A stretch of DNA of 64,000 nt from positions 43,685 through 107,684 of the forward strand of contig SAKE01000020.1 of NCBI GenBank assembly GCA_004017275.1, written 5' to 3'. Below, piece after piece: positions 1 to 9,244 of this stretch. The position numbers and the translations under genes were made by a program. The notes under the pieces were generated by a model. The model was not told the origin of the DNA and did no database searches. It was given only the letters and a program-made list of their open reading frames with translations. This DNA is from Mesorhizobium sp. (GTDB lineage: Bacteria > Pseudomonadota > Alphaproteobacteria > Rhizobiales > Rhizobiaceae). Position 1 is the first letter of the stretch. Each line of letters opens with the position of its first letter.

Positions 1-3000
1 CGGCCAGCCGTCCGCCATCCACATTGGTGGCGCCGGTGAAACCGCTCGAATCGGCGGTCAGATTGGTGTTGCCGGCGATCTGGTTGATCGTGCCTGCGCC
101 GCCGATCGACGACGCGAAGGCGTAGTTCGTGCCGGTGTGGTTGAAGTTGATCGCGCCCGCGCCCGTTCCGAACTGGACGCTCGCCGCATTGAGCGTGCCC
201 GGCGCGGCCGCGGCCGTCCCGGGCGCGCCGCCAATGTTGAGCGTGCCGGCGGACCCCACTTGCTTGGCAATCGCGACTTTGCCACCGACCGAAACCGCGC
301 CATCGTTCGAGATGTCCAGCGTGCCTGTTCCGGCGCTGCCAACGACCAGATCCGAAAGGCTGATCCAGGTTGAGTTCGTGCCATCGACCGTTACCTTGCC
401 CAAGGCGCCCGCGACGTCACCAATATGGCCCTCGTTGTTGGTGACCGTACCGCCATTCGCGATCGCCAACGTTGCCGAGCCAGTCAGACCGACAAACAGG
501 TTTGAACCGTTGGTCCAGGTCGAGCCGGCCCCAGTCACCGTCGCGGTGCCTTGGGATCCTGAGAAATCTCCGAGAACGCCTAGGGCGCTGGTGACTTTCC
601 CGCCATTCGAGATGGTCAGTGTGCCTGTACCGGAGTTGCCGACATAGAGGGCCAAACCGCTGCTCCATGTCGAACCCGCGCCATCGACCGTTGCCGTGCC
701 AACCCCGGTAGCAGCAACGCCGATCACGCCATCGGCACTATTGACCTTGCCACCGTTCGAGACGGCCAGCGTGCCGCTTCCGGAATCACCGATGGTCAGG
801 ATTCCGCCGTTGACGGAACCTCCATTCGCAACCGTCAGTGTGCCGGTGCCGCTAACGCCGACATTGAGATCTCCGCTACTGGTCCACGTCGAGCCAGGGC
901 CGCTGACGTTAGCCATACCGATGGACCCGGCATCAAAGCCTAGATAGCCGTCGATGTTCACGACGCTGCCGCCGTTGGAGAGCGTCACCGAAGCCGTACC
1001 GTCAAAACCGATCAGCAGGTCGCCATGCATCTCCCACAGCGAATCCGTGCCGTCGACCGTAGCCTGGCTCGCGACATCGGCACCCATCGCCATGTAGGCG
1101 AAGCCGCCGGAGGCAACGCCGCCATTGGTGACGGCAAGAGTGCCGCTTCCGTAAGCGCCAAGGTATAGGCCGTTCTTGTTGGTCCATTTCGAGCCCATGC
1201 CGTCGACGGTGACTGCACCAGCGGATGTTGCTCCCCCGCCGACAACGACCGAATCAGCATCCGCTGAACCGCCGTTGGAGATGACAAGTGTCCCGTGACC
1301 GCCGGCGCCCACGGTAAGATCGTCATCGGTGCTCCAGGAGGATCCTGCCCCGTCCACCGTCACGGTCGCCGTCGCGGTACCGAGCTCGCCAAGGATCGCT
1401 GCCTGGTTGGTGAGCTTGCCGCCGTTCAGGATGTTCAGCGTACCGGTACCCTGATAGCCGACGGACAGGTCTTCACTGCTGACTGCGCCGCCGTTCGAGA
1501 TCGTCAGCGTTCCCGTGCTGAGACCGCCAACGTAGAGGTTCCCTGTATTCGTCCACTTCGATCCCGCACCGTCGACCGCCACCGTGCCGGTCGAGCCCGC
1601 TGAGTCGCCGATATAGCCCCAGGCATTGGTGACCGCGCCGCCGTTGGTGATCTGCAGAGTGCCGGCACCGAAATCGCCGACTGCCAGGTTGGAACTGTTG
1701 GTCCAGGTCGAGCCGATACCGTCGACGAACACGATGCCGGTCGAGCCTGCCTTCGCGCCAACAGTCGCCCAACTGTTGCTGACAGCGCCGCCTAGGGTGA
1801 TCTCCAGAGCGCCCTTGCCGAAATCGCCGACGATCAGCGATCCGCTGTTTGTCCAGGTCGAGTCGTCGACGATCACCGTGCCGGTCGAGCCTGCCGACTT
1901 GCCGACATAGGCCCTGTCATTGCTGACAGCGCCGCCGTGGCTGATCGCTAGAGTGCCGGTGCCGAAATCGCCGACAGCCAGGTTGGAACTGTTGGTCCAT
2001 GTCGAGCCGGCATTTTCGACGAACACGGTGCCGGTCGAGCCGGCATTCGCGCCAATAGCCCCCCCGCTAGAGCTGACGCCGCCGCCGTGGCTGATCGCCA
2101 GAGTGCCGGTGCCGGAATCGCCGACACTCAGCGATCCGCTGTTTGTCCAGGTCGAATTGTCGACGAACACCGTGCCGGTCGAGCCCGCGAAGGTGCCAAT
2201 ATAGCCCGAAGTGTTGCTGACCTTGCCGCCGCCCCCGATCTGGAGCGTACCGGAGCCCTGAAAGCCGACGAACAGGTCGGAGGTGTTTGTCCACGTCGAG
2301 CCCGTACCGGCGACCACCACGGTGCCGGCCGAACCTACATCGTAGGCGGCATAACCCACGGAGCTGGTGACGGTGCCGCCATTCGAGATCGTCAGCGCGC
2401 CAATGCCGGCGTTACCGACAGCGAGAGCTGCGTTAGCCCAGGTCGAGCCTGCACCGTCGACTGTTACCGTGCCAGTGGAGCCGGCCAGGTTGCCCACAAT
2501 GCCGCTCAGATTGCCGACCTTGCCGCCGTTGGTGATAGCCAGCTTGCCCGTGCCCTGATCGCCTACGAACAGGTGGGAGCTGTTGGTCCAGGTCGAGGCC
2601 GCACCCGCACCGTCGACTGTCACCGAGCCGTTGGAGCCCGCATGCCAACCGATAGTGCCTGTGACATCGCTAACCTTGCCGCCGTTGGCGATGTTCAGCG
2701 TGCCCACGCCAAATTCGGCGATGTACAGATCCCCACTGTTGGTCCAGGTCGAGCCGATACCGCCGACCGTCACCGTGCCGGTGCCCTGACCGGAGCCGAT
2801 ATGACCCACGGTGTCGCTCACGATGCCGCCGTTCGAGATCGTCAGGGTGCCGGTGCTGTTGGTGCCCAAGGCAAGAAAGAGGTCTGAACTGTTGCTCCAG
2901 ACCGAGCCTGCTCCAACGTTCACGCTGCCGCCTGAGTTCGAAACGTAGCCCACGAAGGCGGCGGTGTCGGTAAGTGTGCCGCCGTTCGTAATCGTCAGCG

Positions 3001-3292
3001 AGCCTGTGTAGCTCGCGATAGTGCCCATAAACAGAGTGTGTGCGGCTGCATTCGCCGCATTGATAACGGCGGGATTCGGGAACGTCGCATTGAGGGTAAC
3101 GTCGTCGCTCGATGTCGGAACGGCGGCGGGGTTCCAGTTTCCGGCGGTGAACCAGTTCGTGGAGGCAGCACCAGTCCAGGTCTCGGCCGCCGTCGCGGCG
3201 ATCGGCTGACCGAGGCCGACCAGCGCCGTCGAAGTCAGCGCCAGATATTTCCACGCGTTAGCCTTACGGCCACCAAAACCATTCTGCGGCAT
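1..3292 (-). CDS. Autotransporter-type adhesin passenger with T5SS/PEP-CTERM-like repeats (partial, C-terminus off left edge)
   Basis: The minus-strand frame is open from an ATG at 3292 to the window edge (1097 codons, no stop). The N-terminus MPQNGFGGRKANAWKYLALT followed by a hydrophobic run ending near IAATAA looks like a signal peptide. The body is about 17 full units of roughly 47 residues plus two short ones, each with a core like GSTWTNSSNLAVGDFGTGTL followed by I-x-NGG-x-V. This matches the T5SS/PEP-CTERM-associated repeat, expected to fold as a beta-helix passenger. Just before the left edge it changes to an autotransporter beta-strand-repeat style (SSIGGAGTINQIAGNT). The translocator domain is not in the window, so type Va secretion is inferred. 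Start 3292 is preferred over 3307 and 3340 because AGGGG lies 5 nt upstream, and a palindrome at 3330-3339 would fall inside the longest form. An AraC gene lies upstream on the same strand. Confidence 0.85.
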   Translation of the reverse strand, partial: MPQNGFGGRKANAWKYLALTSTALVGLGQPIAATAAETWTGAASTNWFTAGNWNPAAVPTSSDDVTLNATFPNPAVINAANAAAHTLFMGTIASYTGSLTITNGGTLTDTAAFVGYVSNSGGSVNVGAGSVWSNSSDLFLALGTNSTGTLTISNGGIVSDTVGHIGSGQGTGTVTVGGIGSTWTNSGDLYIAEFGVGTLNIANGGKVSDVTGTIGWHAGSNGSVTVDGAGAASTWTNSSHLFVGDQGTGKLAITNGGKVGNLSGIVGNLAGSTGTVTVDGAGSTWANAALAVGNAGIGALTISNGGTVTSSVGYAAYDVGSAGTVVVAGTGSTWTNTSDLFVGFQGSGTLQIGGGGKVSNTSGYIGTFAGSTGTVFVDNSTWTNSGSLSVGDSGTGTLAISHGGGVSSSGGAIGANAGSTGTVFVENAGSTWTNSSNLAVGDFGTGTLAISHGGAVSNDRAYVGKSAGSTGTVIVDDSTWTNSGSLIVGDFGKGALEITLGGAVSNSWATVGAKAGSTGIVFVDGIGSTWTNSSNLAVGDFGAGTLQITNGGAVTNAWGYIGDSAGSTGTVAVDGAGSKWTNTGNLYVGGLSTGTLTISNGGAVSSEDLSVGYQGTGTLNILNGGKLTNQAAILGELGTATATVTVDGAGSSWSTDDDLTVGAGGHGTLVISNGGSADADSVVVGGGATSAGAVTVDGMGSKWTNKNGLYLGAYGSGTLAVTNGGVASGGFAYMAMGADVASQATVDGTDSLWEMHGDLLIGFDGTASVTLSNGGSVVNIDGYLGFDAGSIGMANVSGPGSTWTSSGDLNVGVSGTGTLTVANGGSVNGGILTIGDSGSGTLAVSNGGKVNSADGVIGVAATGVGTATVDGAGSTWSSGLALYVGNSGTGTLTISNGGKVTSALGVLGDFSGSQGTATVTGAGSTWTNGSNLFVGLTGSATLAIANGGTVTNNEGHIGDVAGALGKVTVDGTNSTWISLSDLVVGSAGTGTLDISNDGAVSVGGKVAIAKQVGSAGTLNIGGAPGTAAAAPGTLNAASVQFGTGAGAINFNHTGTNYAFASSIGGAGTINQIAGNTNLTADSSGFTGATNVDGGRLA

Positions 3293-3329
3293 CCAAACCC
3301 CTGACATGACAGTCGTTTCACCCTGAGGC

Positions 3330-3339
3330 TGACATGTCA
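3330..3339. promoter_or_regulatory. 10-bp perfect palindrome upstream of the autotransporter gene
   Basis: TGACATGTCA is a perfect palindrome 38 bp before the chosen start. CTGACATG also occurs at 3301-3308, 28 bp from the copy at 3329-3336. It could be an operator, but there is no independent support. The rest of the 222-bp gap (3293-3514) shows no gene. Confidence 0.3.
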
Positions 3340-3514
3340 TTGGAGCCCGGCGTTGTCTTGGGCAGGGCCGCACCGGAATTGGACTGGAGTGAAAAGCCGT
3401 GCCTTTTGCGCGCACTGTGGCAGTTCGGCGCCATCGATCGCGCGGGCGCAGCGGCATCGGCTTTCAGAGAGAATCAGACTCCTCGCCAGGGCGGCCACAG
3501 AAAGTGCCGCAACC

Positions 3515-4531
3515 CTACCTGGCGCTCGTCGGCGTGTAGCCGAAACGGCGACGAAAGCAGCGATTGAAGTACGATACATCGCTGAATCCGCTCGCCATGG
3601 CAATGTCGCTGATCCGCATCTCATTGTGCCTCTTCGAGAGCATCGCGTGGGCGCTCTGCAAACGCAGTTCGAGAACGCGTTCGGAAAAGCTTGTTCCCGT
3701 CTCCTGAAGGAGATCGTGGACATAGCGCGCCGAGAGGCCGAGTTGCAGCGCGACACCTTTGGCGGAAATGCCGGGGCTGGCGAAATCCTCGGCGATCTTC
3801 GCCAGGATCGACTGCAGCCTGGCGGCGCGCAGGCCGCGAAGGCCGGCCAATTCGGCGGCCCGGCCTTTCGCGCCGGTCACCAGGCCGATAAGGTCCACGA
3901 TCGTGTCCGTCGTATGCGTTATGAGATCGGGCGAGACGAGCGCGGGGCCGCTCTCGAGAAGCAGGCAATAGCGTTTGAGAAGATCGAGAGCTTCATTCTC
4001 GGCGCCGATCTTCAGCGCCAGCCTGTCATCGATCTGCGGGAAAGCGCGGGTGAGGATCGCGCGTGGGATCACCACATTCGTCCAGACATTGCTGTCGGCA
4101 CCGGTCATTTTCAGCGCTTCCGATGCTGTGACAAGGACGGCTTCTCCGCGACCGACAGCATATTCGCGGCCGACCTGCGCGCCGGACAGCAGGGTGTCGG
4201 CCTTGTTGATCAGCAGCAGATAACCGTCATTGTCGTCATCGGCGATGTTGCTCGCCTTCCTTGTCGCATGCTTGATCGTTCCGGACATCTGGCCAAGAAC
4301 CAGCGAACCGACGGCGGTGGCCTCGATCGAAGCTTCGAAGGGCAGGCTTTCCGATATGCCGTATTCTACTGACCATATCTCCGCGACGTGGATGTCTTGC
4401 CACAGGGAAAATCGCTCGCGTTCATTAAGATGCGATGGCAACTGAGCCGATGAAAACACCGTCTTTCGCGACAATGGGGGCCTCGACAAAGTATCCACGG
4501 CTCTAAGAATATCGAACGCCGCGCTTTCCAT
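3515..4531 (-). CDS. AraC family transcriptional regulator
   Basis: A 338-aa protein with an N-terminal cupin-like sensing region and a C-terminal double helix-turn-helix of AraC/XylS type. The first helix pair is near KGVALQLGLSARYVHDLL. The second ends in the family signature region SDISYFNRCFRRRFGYTP-like (here SDVSYFNRCFRRRFGYTP), so the DNA-binding domain is complete. It should act as a cytoplasmic transcription factor. The ligand cannot be deduced. It lies 222 bp upstream of the autotransporter on the same strand and diverges from the LuxR-type gene at 4663, so either neighbour is a plausible target. Confidence 0.9.
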   Translation of the reverse strand: MESAAFDILRAVDTLSRPPLSRKTVFSSAQLPSHLNERERFSLWQDIHVAEIWSVEYGISESLPFEASIEATAVGSLVLGQMSGTIKHATRKASNIADDDNDGYLLLINKADTLLSGAQVGREYAVGRGEAVLVTASEALKMTGADSNVWTNVVIPRAILTRAFPQIDDRLALKIGAENEALDLLKRYCLLLESGPALVSPDLITHTTDTIVDLIGLVTGAKGRAAELAGLRGLRAARLQSILAKIAEDFASPGISAKGVALQLGLSARYVHDLLQETGTSFSERVLELRLQSAHAMLSKRHNEMRISDIAMASGFSDVSYFNRCFRRRFGYTPTSAR

Positions 4532-4611
4532 TGTCGCAATAAGCAGCGACAGTGGCAGCCCCGGCGTTCAACCGATCGAATTGAACCCTTAATCGAGATC
4601 GACCGTGAATG

Positions 4612-4633
4612 GCGTCATCCAAAAGTATGACGC
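4612..4633. promoter_or_regulatory. Inverted repeat between araC-type and luxR-type genes
   Basis: GCGTCAT-N8-ATGACGC is a perfect 7-bp inverted repeat ending 29 bp before the GTG start of the LuxR-type gene, in the 131-bp divergent intergenic region. The size and symmetry suit a dimeric HTH regulator. Autoregulation by the LuxR-type protein is a guess. Confidence 0.45.
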
Positions 4634-4662
4634 AGCAAAATCCTCCGAGGTGAGATCGGGGC

Positions 4663-5823
4663 GTGCCTGGAGGCGTGGTGGAGAGGCTGAGCAGTGAAGT
4701 CCTTGGTTCGATTATCGGCGATATCTATGATTGCGTTCTGAACCCAGACGGCTGGGCCGGGGTCATGACCCGGATCACGAAGGCCATGGACGCGGCCTAT
4801 ACGACCATCGCGCTTGCCAGCACCGCCGACAATCATGGGCGCTTCGCTGCCCAATCGCCTTGGGATCCCGTGCAAATGCGCGCGCTCCAGGATTATGACT
4901 TTGACGCCATTCCCGGGCTGAAGGCGGCGGTGGTCGGTGACGTCGACACGCCCGTCGCGACGCTGTCGCTCATGAGCGAAGCCGAACTTCAGCAGACGCC
5001 ATTTTTTCGGAATTGGGCCAGGCCGCAAGGGTTGCGCGAAGCCTGCATCACCAAATTCGTCCACACGTCGGACCGGATCGGGCTGATGGGTTGCACCACA
5101 TGGGCAAACAGGGGGATCATATCCGCCGAAGACCAGCATTTCCTGGCATTGCTGTCGCCGCATTTGCGCCGTGCGTCGCTGATTGGAGATCTGCTCGACC
5201 AGGCCCGCGTTACCGCCAGTCTTTATCGGCAAGCGCTCGATAATCTCGCAGTGGCTGTTGTTCTTGCCGGCGCCGACGGGACAATCCTCCATGCGAACGG
5301 CGCCGCCGAACAGATGTTCTCGCCGCAAGGCCCGATCTTTGCCAGGAACAGCTTGCTCCAGGTGCAAAATCCGGCGGTGGCCCGCGCCCTGCTGGAAGCG
5401 ATCGCCAATGCCGCGAGCGCGGATGCCTTGCTTGGCGCCCGCGGCATAGGGCTGCCGATTTCGGCTCCAGGTCAGCCGCCCGCCGTCGCCTATGTGCTGC
5501 CGCTGACCGAAGGAACCGCACGCGCGGCCTTCCGGCCGGCATGCGCGGCCGTGTTCATATCGACCACGACATCCGCTTCTCCCCCGCCGGAGGCCGTTTT
5601 GACCACGCTGTTCGACCTTACGCCCGCCGAGGCGCGGGTCCTGCAGCGGATCGGCAGCGGATTGTCGACGTCGAAGAGCGCGTTGTCGCTCGGCATCGGC
5701 GAAAACACGTTGAAGACCCATCTCAATCGGATTTTCGCCAAAACCGGCACGAGACGCCAGGCCGATCTCGTCAAACTCGTTTCGGACATAGGCACGCCCC
5801 TGCTGGCAGCGCATCAGGGCTGA
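4663..5823 (+). CDS. LuxR-type helix-turn-helix transcriptional regulator
   Basis: A 386-aa protein. The last 65 residues form a LuxR/GerE HTH: TPAEARVLQRIGSGLSTS followed by ALSLGIGENTLKTHLNRIFA, with the usual KTH-x-x-R-I-F-x-K-T-G ending. The N-terminal 300 residues are not an autoinducer-binding domain that I recognise. The central part (DNLAVAVVLAGADGTILHAN) reads like a PAS-type fold. GTG start at 4663 with a GAGGTGAG-like ribosome site about 10 nt upstream; an in-frame GTG at 4675 is an alternative. It is divergent from the AraC gene and carries an inverted repeat just upstream. There is no receiver domain and no partner kinase nearby. Confidence 0.85.
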   Translation: MPGGVVERLSSEVLGSIIGDIYDCVLNPDGWAGVMTRITKAMDAAYTTIALASTADNHGRFAAQSPWDPVQMRALQDYDFDAIPGLKAAVVGDVDTPVATLSLMSEAELQQTPFFRNWARPQGLREACITKFVHTSDRIGLMGCTTWANRGIISAEDQHFLALLSPHLRRASLIGDLLDQARVTASLYRQALDNLAVAVVLAGADGTILHANGAAEQMFSPQGPIFARNSLLQVQNPAVARALLEAIANAASADALLGARGIGLPISAPGQPPAVAYVLPLTEGTARAAFRPACAAVFISTTTSASPPPEAVLTTLFDLTPAEARVLQRIGSGLSTSKSALSLGIGENTLKTHLNRIFAKTGTRRQADLVKLVSDIGTPLLAAHQG

Positions 5824-6064
5824 AGCAGCCGCTCGCCCCGATGGCGCCGAAATTCTCGTCGACGCATATCCTGACGATACGCGAAACCCGGAGCAGTTTC
5901 CGTCGCGACCAAATGGACGGCCCGTCCGTGCGATTGGCGACAAGGGCCGGGTGCGCTATCGTCTGTCATCTGGAGAGATCGGCCGTGCCTTCGGCCAGCC
6001 AGCAGCCGATGTCGGCTCCTCATGGACTTCGCCAAAATACAACCCATATTGAATCCATGGAGCT
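5824..6064. other. Intergenic region without recognised gene
   Basis: 241 bp between the LuxR-type gene and nfeD. Only short open frames occur on either strand, and none has a convincing ribosome site or recognisable product. It presumably holds the nfeD promoter, but I could not pick one with confidence. Confidence 0.4.
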
Positions 6065-7441
6065 TTGAGCGTGACCTTCGCGCGGGTGGCCCTTCTTGCC
6101 GCGGCCTTCGTCGCCGCAACTGTCTTTTCTCCCTTCCCTTCGGCCGGGAGCGAGAGGGTCGCGCTGAGCGTCGCCATCGACGGGGCCATCGGGCCGGCGA
6201 GCACCAGGCAGTTCGAGGAAGCGCTTGACGTCGCCGCCAGTCGGGGCGCCGCGGTCCTCATCCTTCAGCTCGATACGCCAGGCGGGCTGGTCACCTCGAT
6301 GCGTGAGATGATCGCCGACATCCTGGCTTCGCCGGTGCCCGTCATCGGCTATGTCGCGCCGGCCGGCGGCCATGCGGCGAGTGCCGGCACCTATATCCTC
6401 TATGCCACCCATGTCGCGGCGATGGCGCCCGGCACAAATCTGGGTGCTGCGACACCGGTCGAGATGGGCGGGCTGCCGTCGCTTCCGGGCGGCGACAAGG
6501 ACAAGGACGCGAAGGACGCCACCGGGCCGCCGCCCGCCGACGCGATGATGGCCAAGGTGACGAATGATGCCGTGGCGCTGATCCGCTCGCTCGCCGAATT
6601 GCGCGGGCGCAATGGCGACTGGGGCGAGAAGGCGGTGCGCGAGGCGGCGAGCCTGTCGGCCAATGCTGCGCTGCAGGAACATGTGATCGACTTCGTCGCC
6701 CACGACACCACCGAGCTGCTGCAACTGGCCGATGGCCGCACCGTCGACGTGGCCGGCAGGAAAGTGGTTCTGGCGACCAAAGGACTGCCGGTCGAGACGC
6801 TGGAACCCGGCTGGTTTATCCGGCTGCTCGCCGTCATCACCGACCCCAACACCGCCGTCATCCTGATGTTGGTCGGCGTCTATGGCATCATCTTCGAGTT
6901 CACCAGCCCGGGCGCGGTCGCGCCCGGCGTCATCGGGACCATCTGCCTCGTGCTCGGCCTCTATGCGCTCAACCTCCTGCCGATCAACTATACCGGCCTT
7001 GCTTTGATGCTGCTCGGCATCACCTTCCTCATCATCGAGGCCTTCAACCCCACCGTCGTGCTTGGGCTCAGCGGCGTGGCCGCCTTTCTGTTCGGCGCTG
7101 CCATGCTGCTGAGAGTCGAGGGTCCGGGTTTTGCCATGTCATGGGTCGTCATCGGTCCCGCCGCCGCGTTGACGCTTGGGCTGGCGCTGCTGACCGGCAC
7201 CTATCTCTGGGCGGCGCGCAGGAGCCCGCCGCGCGTCGGCGGCGAGGCGATGCGCGGCTTGCCGGCCGAGATACTCGACTGGCAGGGCGGTGAGGGCCAT
7301 GTGCTGGCCCAGGGAGAGCGCTGGCGGGCGAAGGCCGACGGTCCCGTCGCACCTGGCGACAGTGTCGAGGTGACCGACATCAGCGACCTCGTGCTGACGG
7401 TGCGGCGGCGCGATGCGGGAAGGAATGGAGCAAGACAATGA
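6065..7441 (+). CDS. nfeD: NfeD family membrane serine protease (ClpP-class)
   Basis: A 458-aa protein with an N-terminal signal peptide (about residues 1-28) and a periplasmic ClpP-like domain. The catalytic serine is probably Ser106 in GGHAASAGTYI, and Lys164 in the MMAKVTND stretch is the likely general base. Four or more membrane segments follow between about 245 and 365, then a C-terminal OB-fold NfeD domain (about 380-455). Family members of this long type cleave membrane substrates and partner with slipins. The charged insert KDKDAKDATGPPP (near 146-157) is a local feature. The start is TTG 6065 or GTG 6071; no ATG fits. The stop overlaps the slipin start (ATGA), which indicates translational coupling. 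Confidence 0.9.
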   Translation: MSVTFARVALLAAAFVAATVFSPFPSAGSERVALSVAIDGAIGPASTRQFEEALDVAASRGAAVLILQLDTPGGLVTSMREMIADILASPVPVIGYVAPAGGHAASAGTYILYATHVAAMAPGTNLGAATPVEMGGLPSLPGGDKDKDAKDATGPPPADAMMAKVTNDAVALIRSLAELRGRNGDWGEKAVREAASLSANAALQEHVIDFVAHDTTELLQLADGRTVDVAGRKVVLATKGLPVETLEPGWFIRLLAVITDPNTAVILMLVGVYGIIFEFTSPGAVAPGVIGTICLVLGLYALNLLPINYTGLALMLLGITFLIIEAFNPTVVLGLSGVAAFLFGAAMLLRVEGPGFAMSWVVIGPAAALTLGLALLTGTYLWAARRSPPRVGGEAMRGLPAEILDWQGGEGHVLAQGERWRAKADGPVAPGDSVEVTDISDLVLTVRRRDAGRNGARQ

Positions 7442-8196
7442 TGATTGGTTATGTGGCCTATCTGATCGTTGCGCTGGTCGTGATCATGTTCCTGTCCGCG
7501 GCCATTCGCATCCTCAGGGAATATCAGCGCGGTGTGGTCTTCACGCTCGGCCGCTTCACCGGCGTCAAGGGTCCCGGTCTCATCATCCTCGTCCCCTTCA
7601 TCCAGCAAATGGTGAAGGTCGATCTGCGGGTGGTGGTGCAGGATGTGCCGCCGCAGGACGTGATTTCGCGCGACAATGTCTCGGTGAAGGTCAACGCGGT
7701 GCTCTATTTCCGCATCGTCGACGCCGAGCGGGCGATTATCCAGGTGGAGGATTTCATGGCCGCCACCAACCAGCTGGCGCAGACCACGCTGCGCTCGGTG
7801 CTCGGCAAGCACGAACTCGACGAGATGTTGGCCGAGCGCGACAAGCTCAACAGCGATATCCAGGAGATCCTCGACCAGCGCACCGATGCCTGGGGCATCA
7901 AGGTCTCCAATGTCGAGATCAAGCATGTCGACCTGAACGAGAGCATGGTCCGCGCCATCGCCAAGCAGGCCGAGGCCGAGCGGCTGCGGCGCGCCAAGGT
8001 GATCAATGCCGATGGCGAGCAGCAGGCGGCGGCCAAGCTGGTCGAGGCGGGCAAGATGCTGGCAGCGGAGCCGCAAGCCATGCAACTGCGCTATTTCGAG
8101 GCTTTGCACGACATCGCCGGCGAGCGCTCATCCACGGTGGTGTTCCCGCTGCCGGTGGATCTGCTCAGCCAGTTCATGAAGGGGCAGGGGAAGTGA
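7438..8196 (+). CDS. Slipin / stomatin-like SPFH domain protein
   Basis: A 252-aa protein. One N-terminal membrane helix (about residues 3-24) is followed by REYQRGVVFTLGRFTGVKGP, the usual entry to the SPFH (band 7) domain. Next comes a coiled-coil-prone stretch with many Ala, Glu and Arg (KQAEAERLRRAKVINADGEQ) and a short tail ending LPVDLLSQFM, all typical of bacterial slipins. The gene overlaps nfeD by 4 bp, the common nfeD-slipin operon in which the slipin scaffolds or is a substrate of the NfeD protease. Length is normal for the family. Confidence 0.93.
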   Translation: MMIGYVAYLIVALVVIMFLSAAIRILREYQRGVVFTLGRFTGVKGPGLIILVPFIQQMVKVDLRVVVQDVPPQDVISRDNVSVKVNAVLYFRIVDAERAIIQVEDFMAATNQLAQTTLRSVLGKHELDEMLAERDKLNSDIQEILDQRTDAWGIKVSNVEIKHVDLNESMVRAIAKQAEAERLRRAKVINADGEQQAAAKLVEAGKMLAAEPQAMQLRYFEALHDIAGERSSTVVFPLPVDLLSQFMKGQGK

Positions 8197-8217
8197 GGGA
8201 GATTAGCAGCCTCGACC

Positions 8218-9147
8218 TCACGCCCGCCAGGGTGGCTCCGGTGCGAAGCGCTTGCCGATCCAGTCGGCGAAGGCGCGGGTCTTGGCGGCTTGTCCCTTGG
8301 CTGAGGGCGTGACGAGATAGATCGCGCCTTCGTCGGCCAGCGTCCATTCTTCCAGGATCGGCACCAGCCGTCCGTCGGCGAGCTCGCGGCCGACCAGCCA
8401 GTCGGTGCTCATCATCAGGCCGACGCCTTGCACGGCGGCCTCGACCAGCACCTCGGCATCGTCGGATACCAACGGCCCGGAAACCTCGACGCGCACGCTC
8501 CGCCCCTCGCGGTTGGTCATCTCCCAGGCCGGAAAGGTCTGGAAGCCGCTGAACCCCAGACAGGAATGTTCGAGCAGCGCCTGCGGTGTTTGTGGCCAGC
8601 CCCTTCGGGCGAGATAGGAGGGGGCGGCGCAGAGCAGCCGCCGCCGTGTCGCCACCTTGCGCGCGACCAGGCGCGAATCCTCCAGCGTGCCGAGCCGCAC
8701 GGCGACGTCGAAATTCTCGGCGACCAGATCGGCGAAGCGGTTGGAGAATTCGGCCTCGATGCGGACATCGGGAAATTCGGCAAGGAATTGAGGCAGCAGC
8801 GGCCCGATCCACATGCGCCCGAACGTGCCGGGCAGCGCCAGCCTGAGCAGACCGCGCGGGCCGCCGCCTGCATGTGCCGACGCGGCAGCCTCGGCCTCGT
8901 CCACGGAGGCGAGGATGGCGCGCACCCGCACCAGGAACTCGGCACCCGCTTCGGTCAGCGACACGCTGCGCGTCGTGCGATGGAGCAGCCTGACGCCCAG
9001 CCGCTCCTCCAGCGATTGGAGGCGTCGCGACAGGATGGTCGCGTCGCGCCCGACACGCGCCGCCGCCCTGGTGAAGGAGCGTGCCTCGGCAATGGCCGCG
9101 AAGGCGGCCATTTCGGCAAGGGCCGCTGGTTCGTAGGATTGCTGCAT
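8218..9147 (-). CDS. LysR family transcriptional regulator
   Basis: A 309-aa protein. The N-terminal winged HTH is visible in FAAIAEARSFTRAAARVG and SRRLQSLEERLGVRLLHRTT. The rest is a periplasmic-binding-protein-like effector domain, with RLGTLEDSRLVARKVATRR in the position usual for the CrgA/DsdC-like branch. Length is typical. It is divergent from the quinone oxidoreductase at 9245; the 97-bp gap holds tandem ATGCAA copies near 9164-9176 that might be part of its site. Regulation of that divergent gene is the usual LysR arrangement but is inferred. Confidence 0.93.
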   Translation of the reverse strand: MQQSYEPAALAEMAAFAAIAEARSFTRAAARVGRDATILSRRLQSLEERLGVRLLHRTTRSVSLTEAGAEFLVRVRAILASVDEAEAAASAHAGGGPRGLLRLALPGTFGRMWIGPLLPQFLAEFPDVRIEAEFSNRFADLVAENFDVAVRLGTLEDSRLVARKVATRRRLLCAAPSYLARRGWPQTPQALLEHSCLGFSGFQTFPAWEMTNREGRSVRVEVSGPLVSDDAEVLVEAAVQGVGLMMSTDWLVGRELADGRLVPILEEWTLADEGAIYLVTPSAKGQAAKTRAFADWIGKRFAPEPPWRA

Positions 9148-9244
9148 TATTCGCAGTACTCAAATGCAAAATGCAAGGATTATCCAGACATTACGCAGCA
9201 GATAGGTTCACTCAACCCATCAATCATCCCACCGGAGTGAAACC

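Noticed and set aside
129..2887. Several Val/Pro/Thr-rich plus-strand frames
   Set aside because: Antisense to the repetitive autotransporter; their own repeats mirror the passenger repeats. The minus frame gives typical T5SS units and a signal peptide.
4615..5943. 442-codon minus-strand open frame
   Set aside because: Antisense to the LuxR-type regulator and low-complexity.
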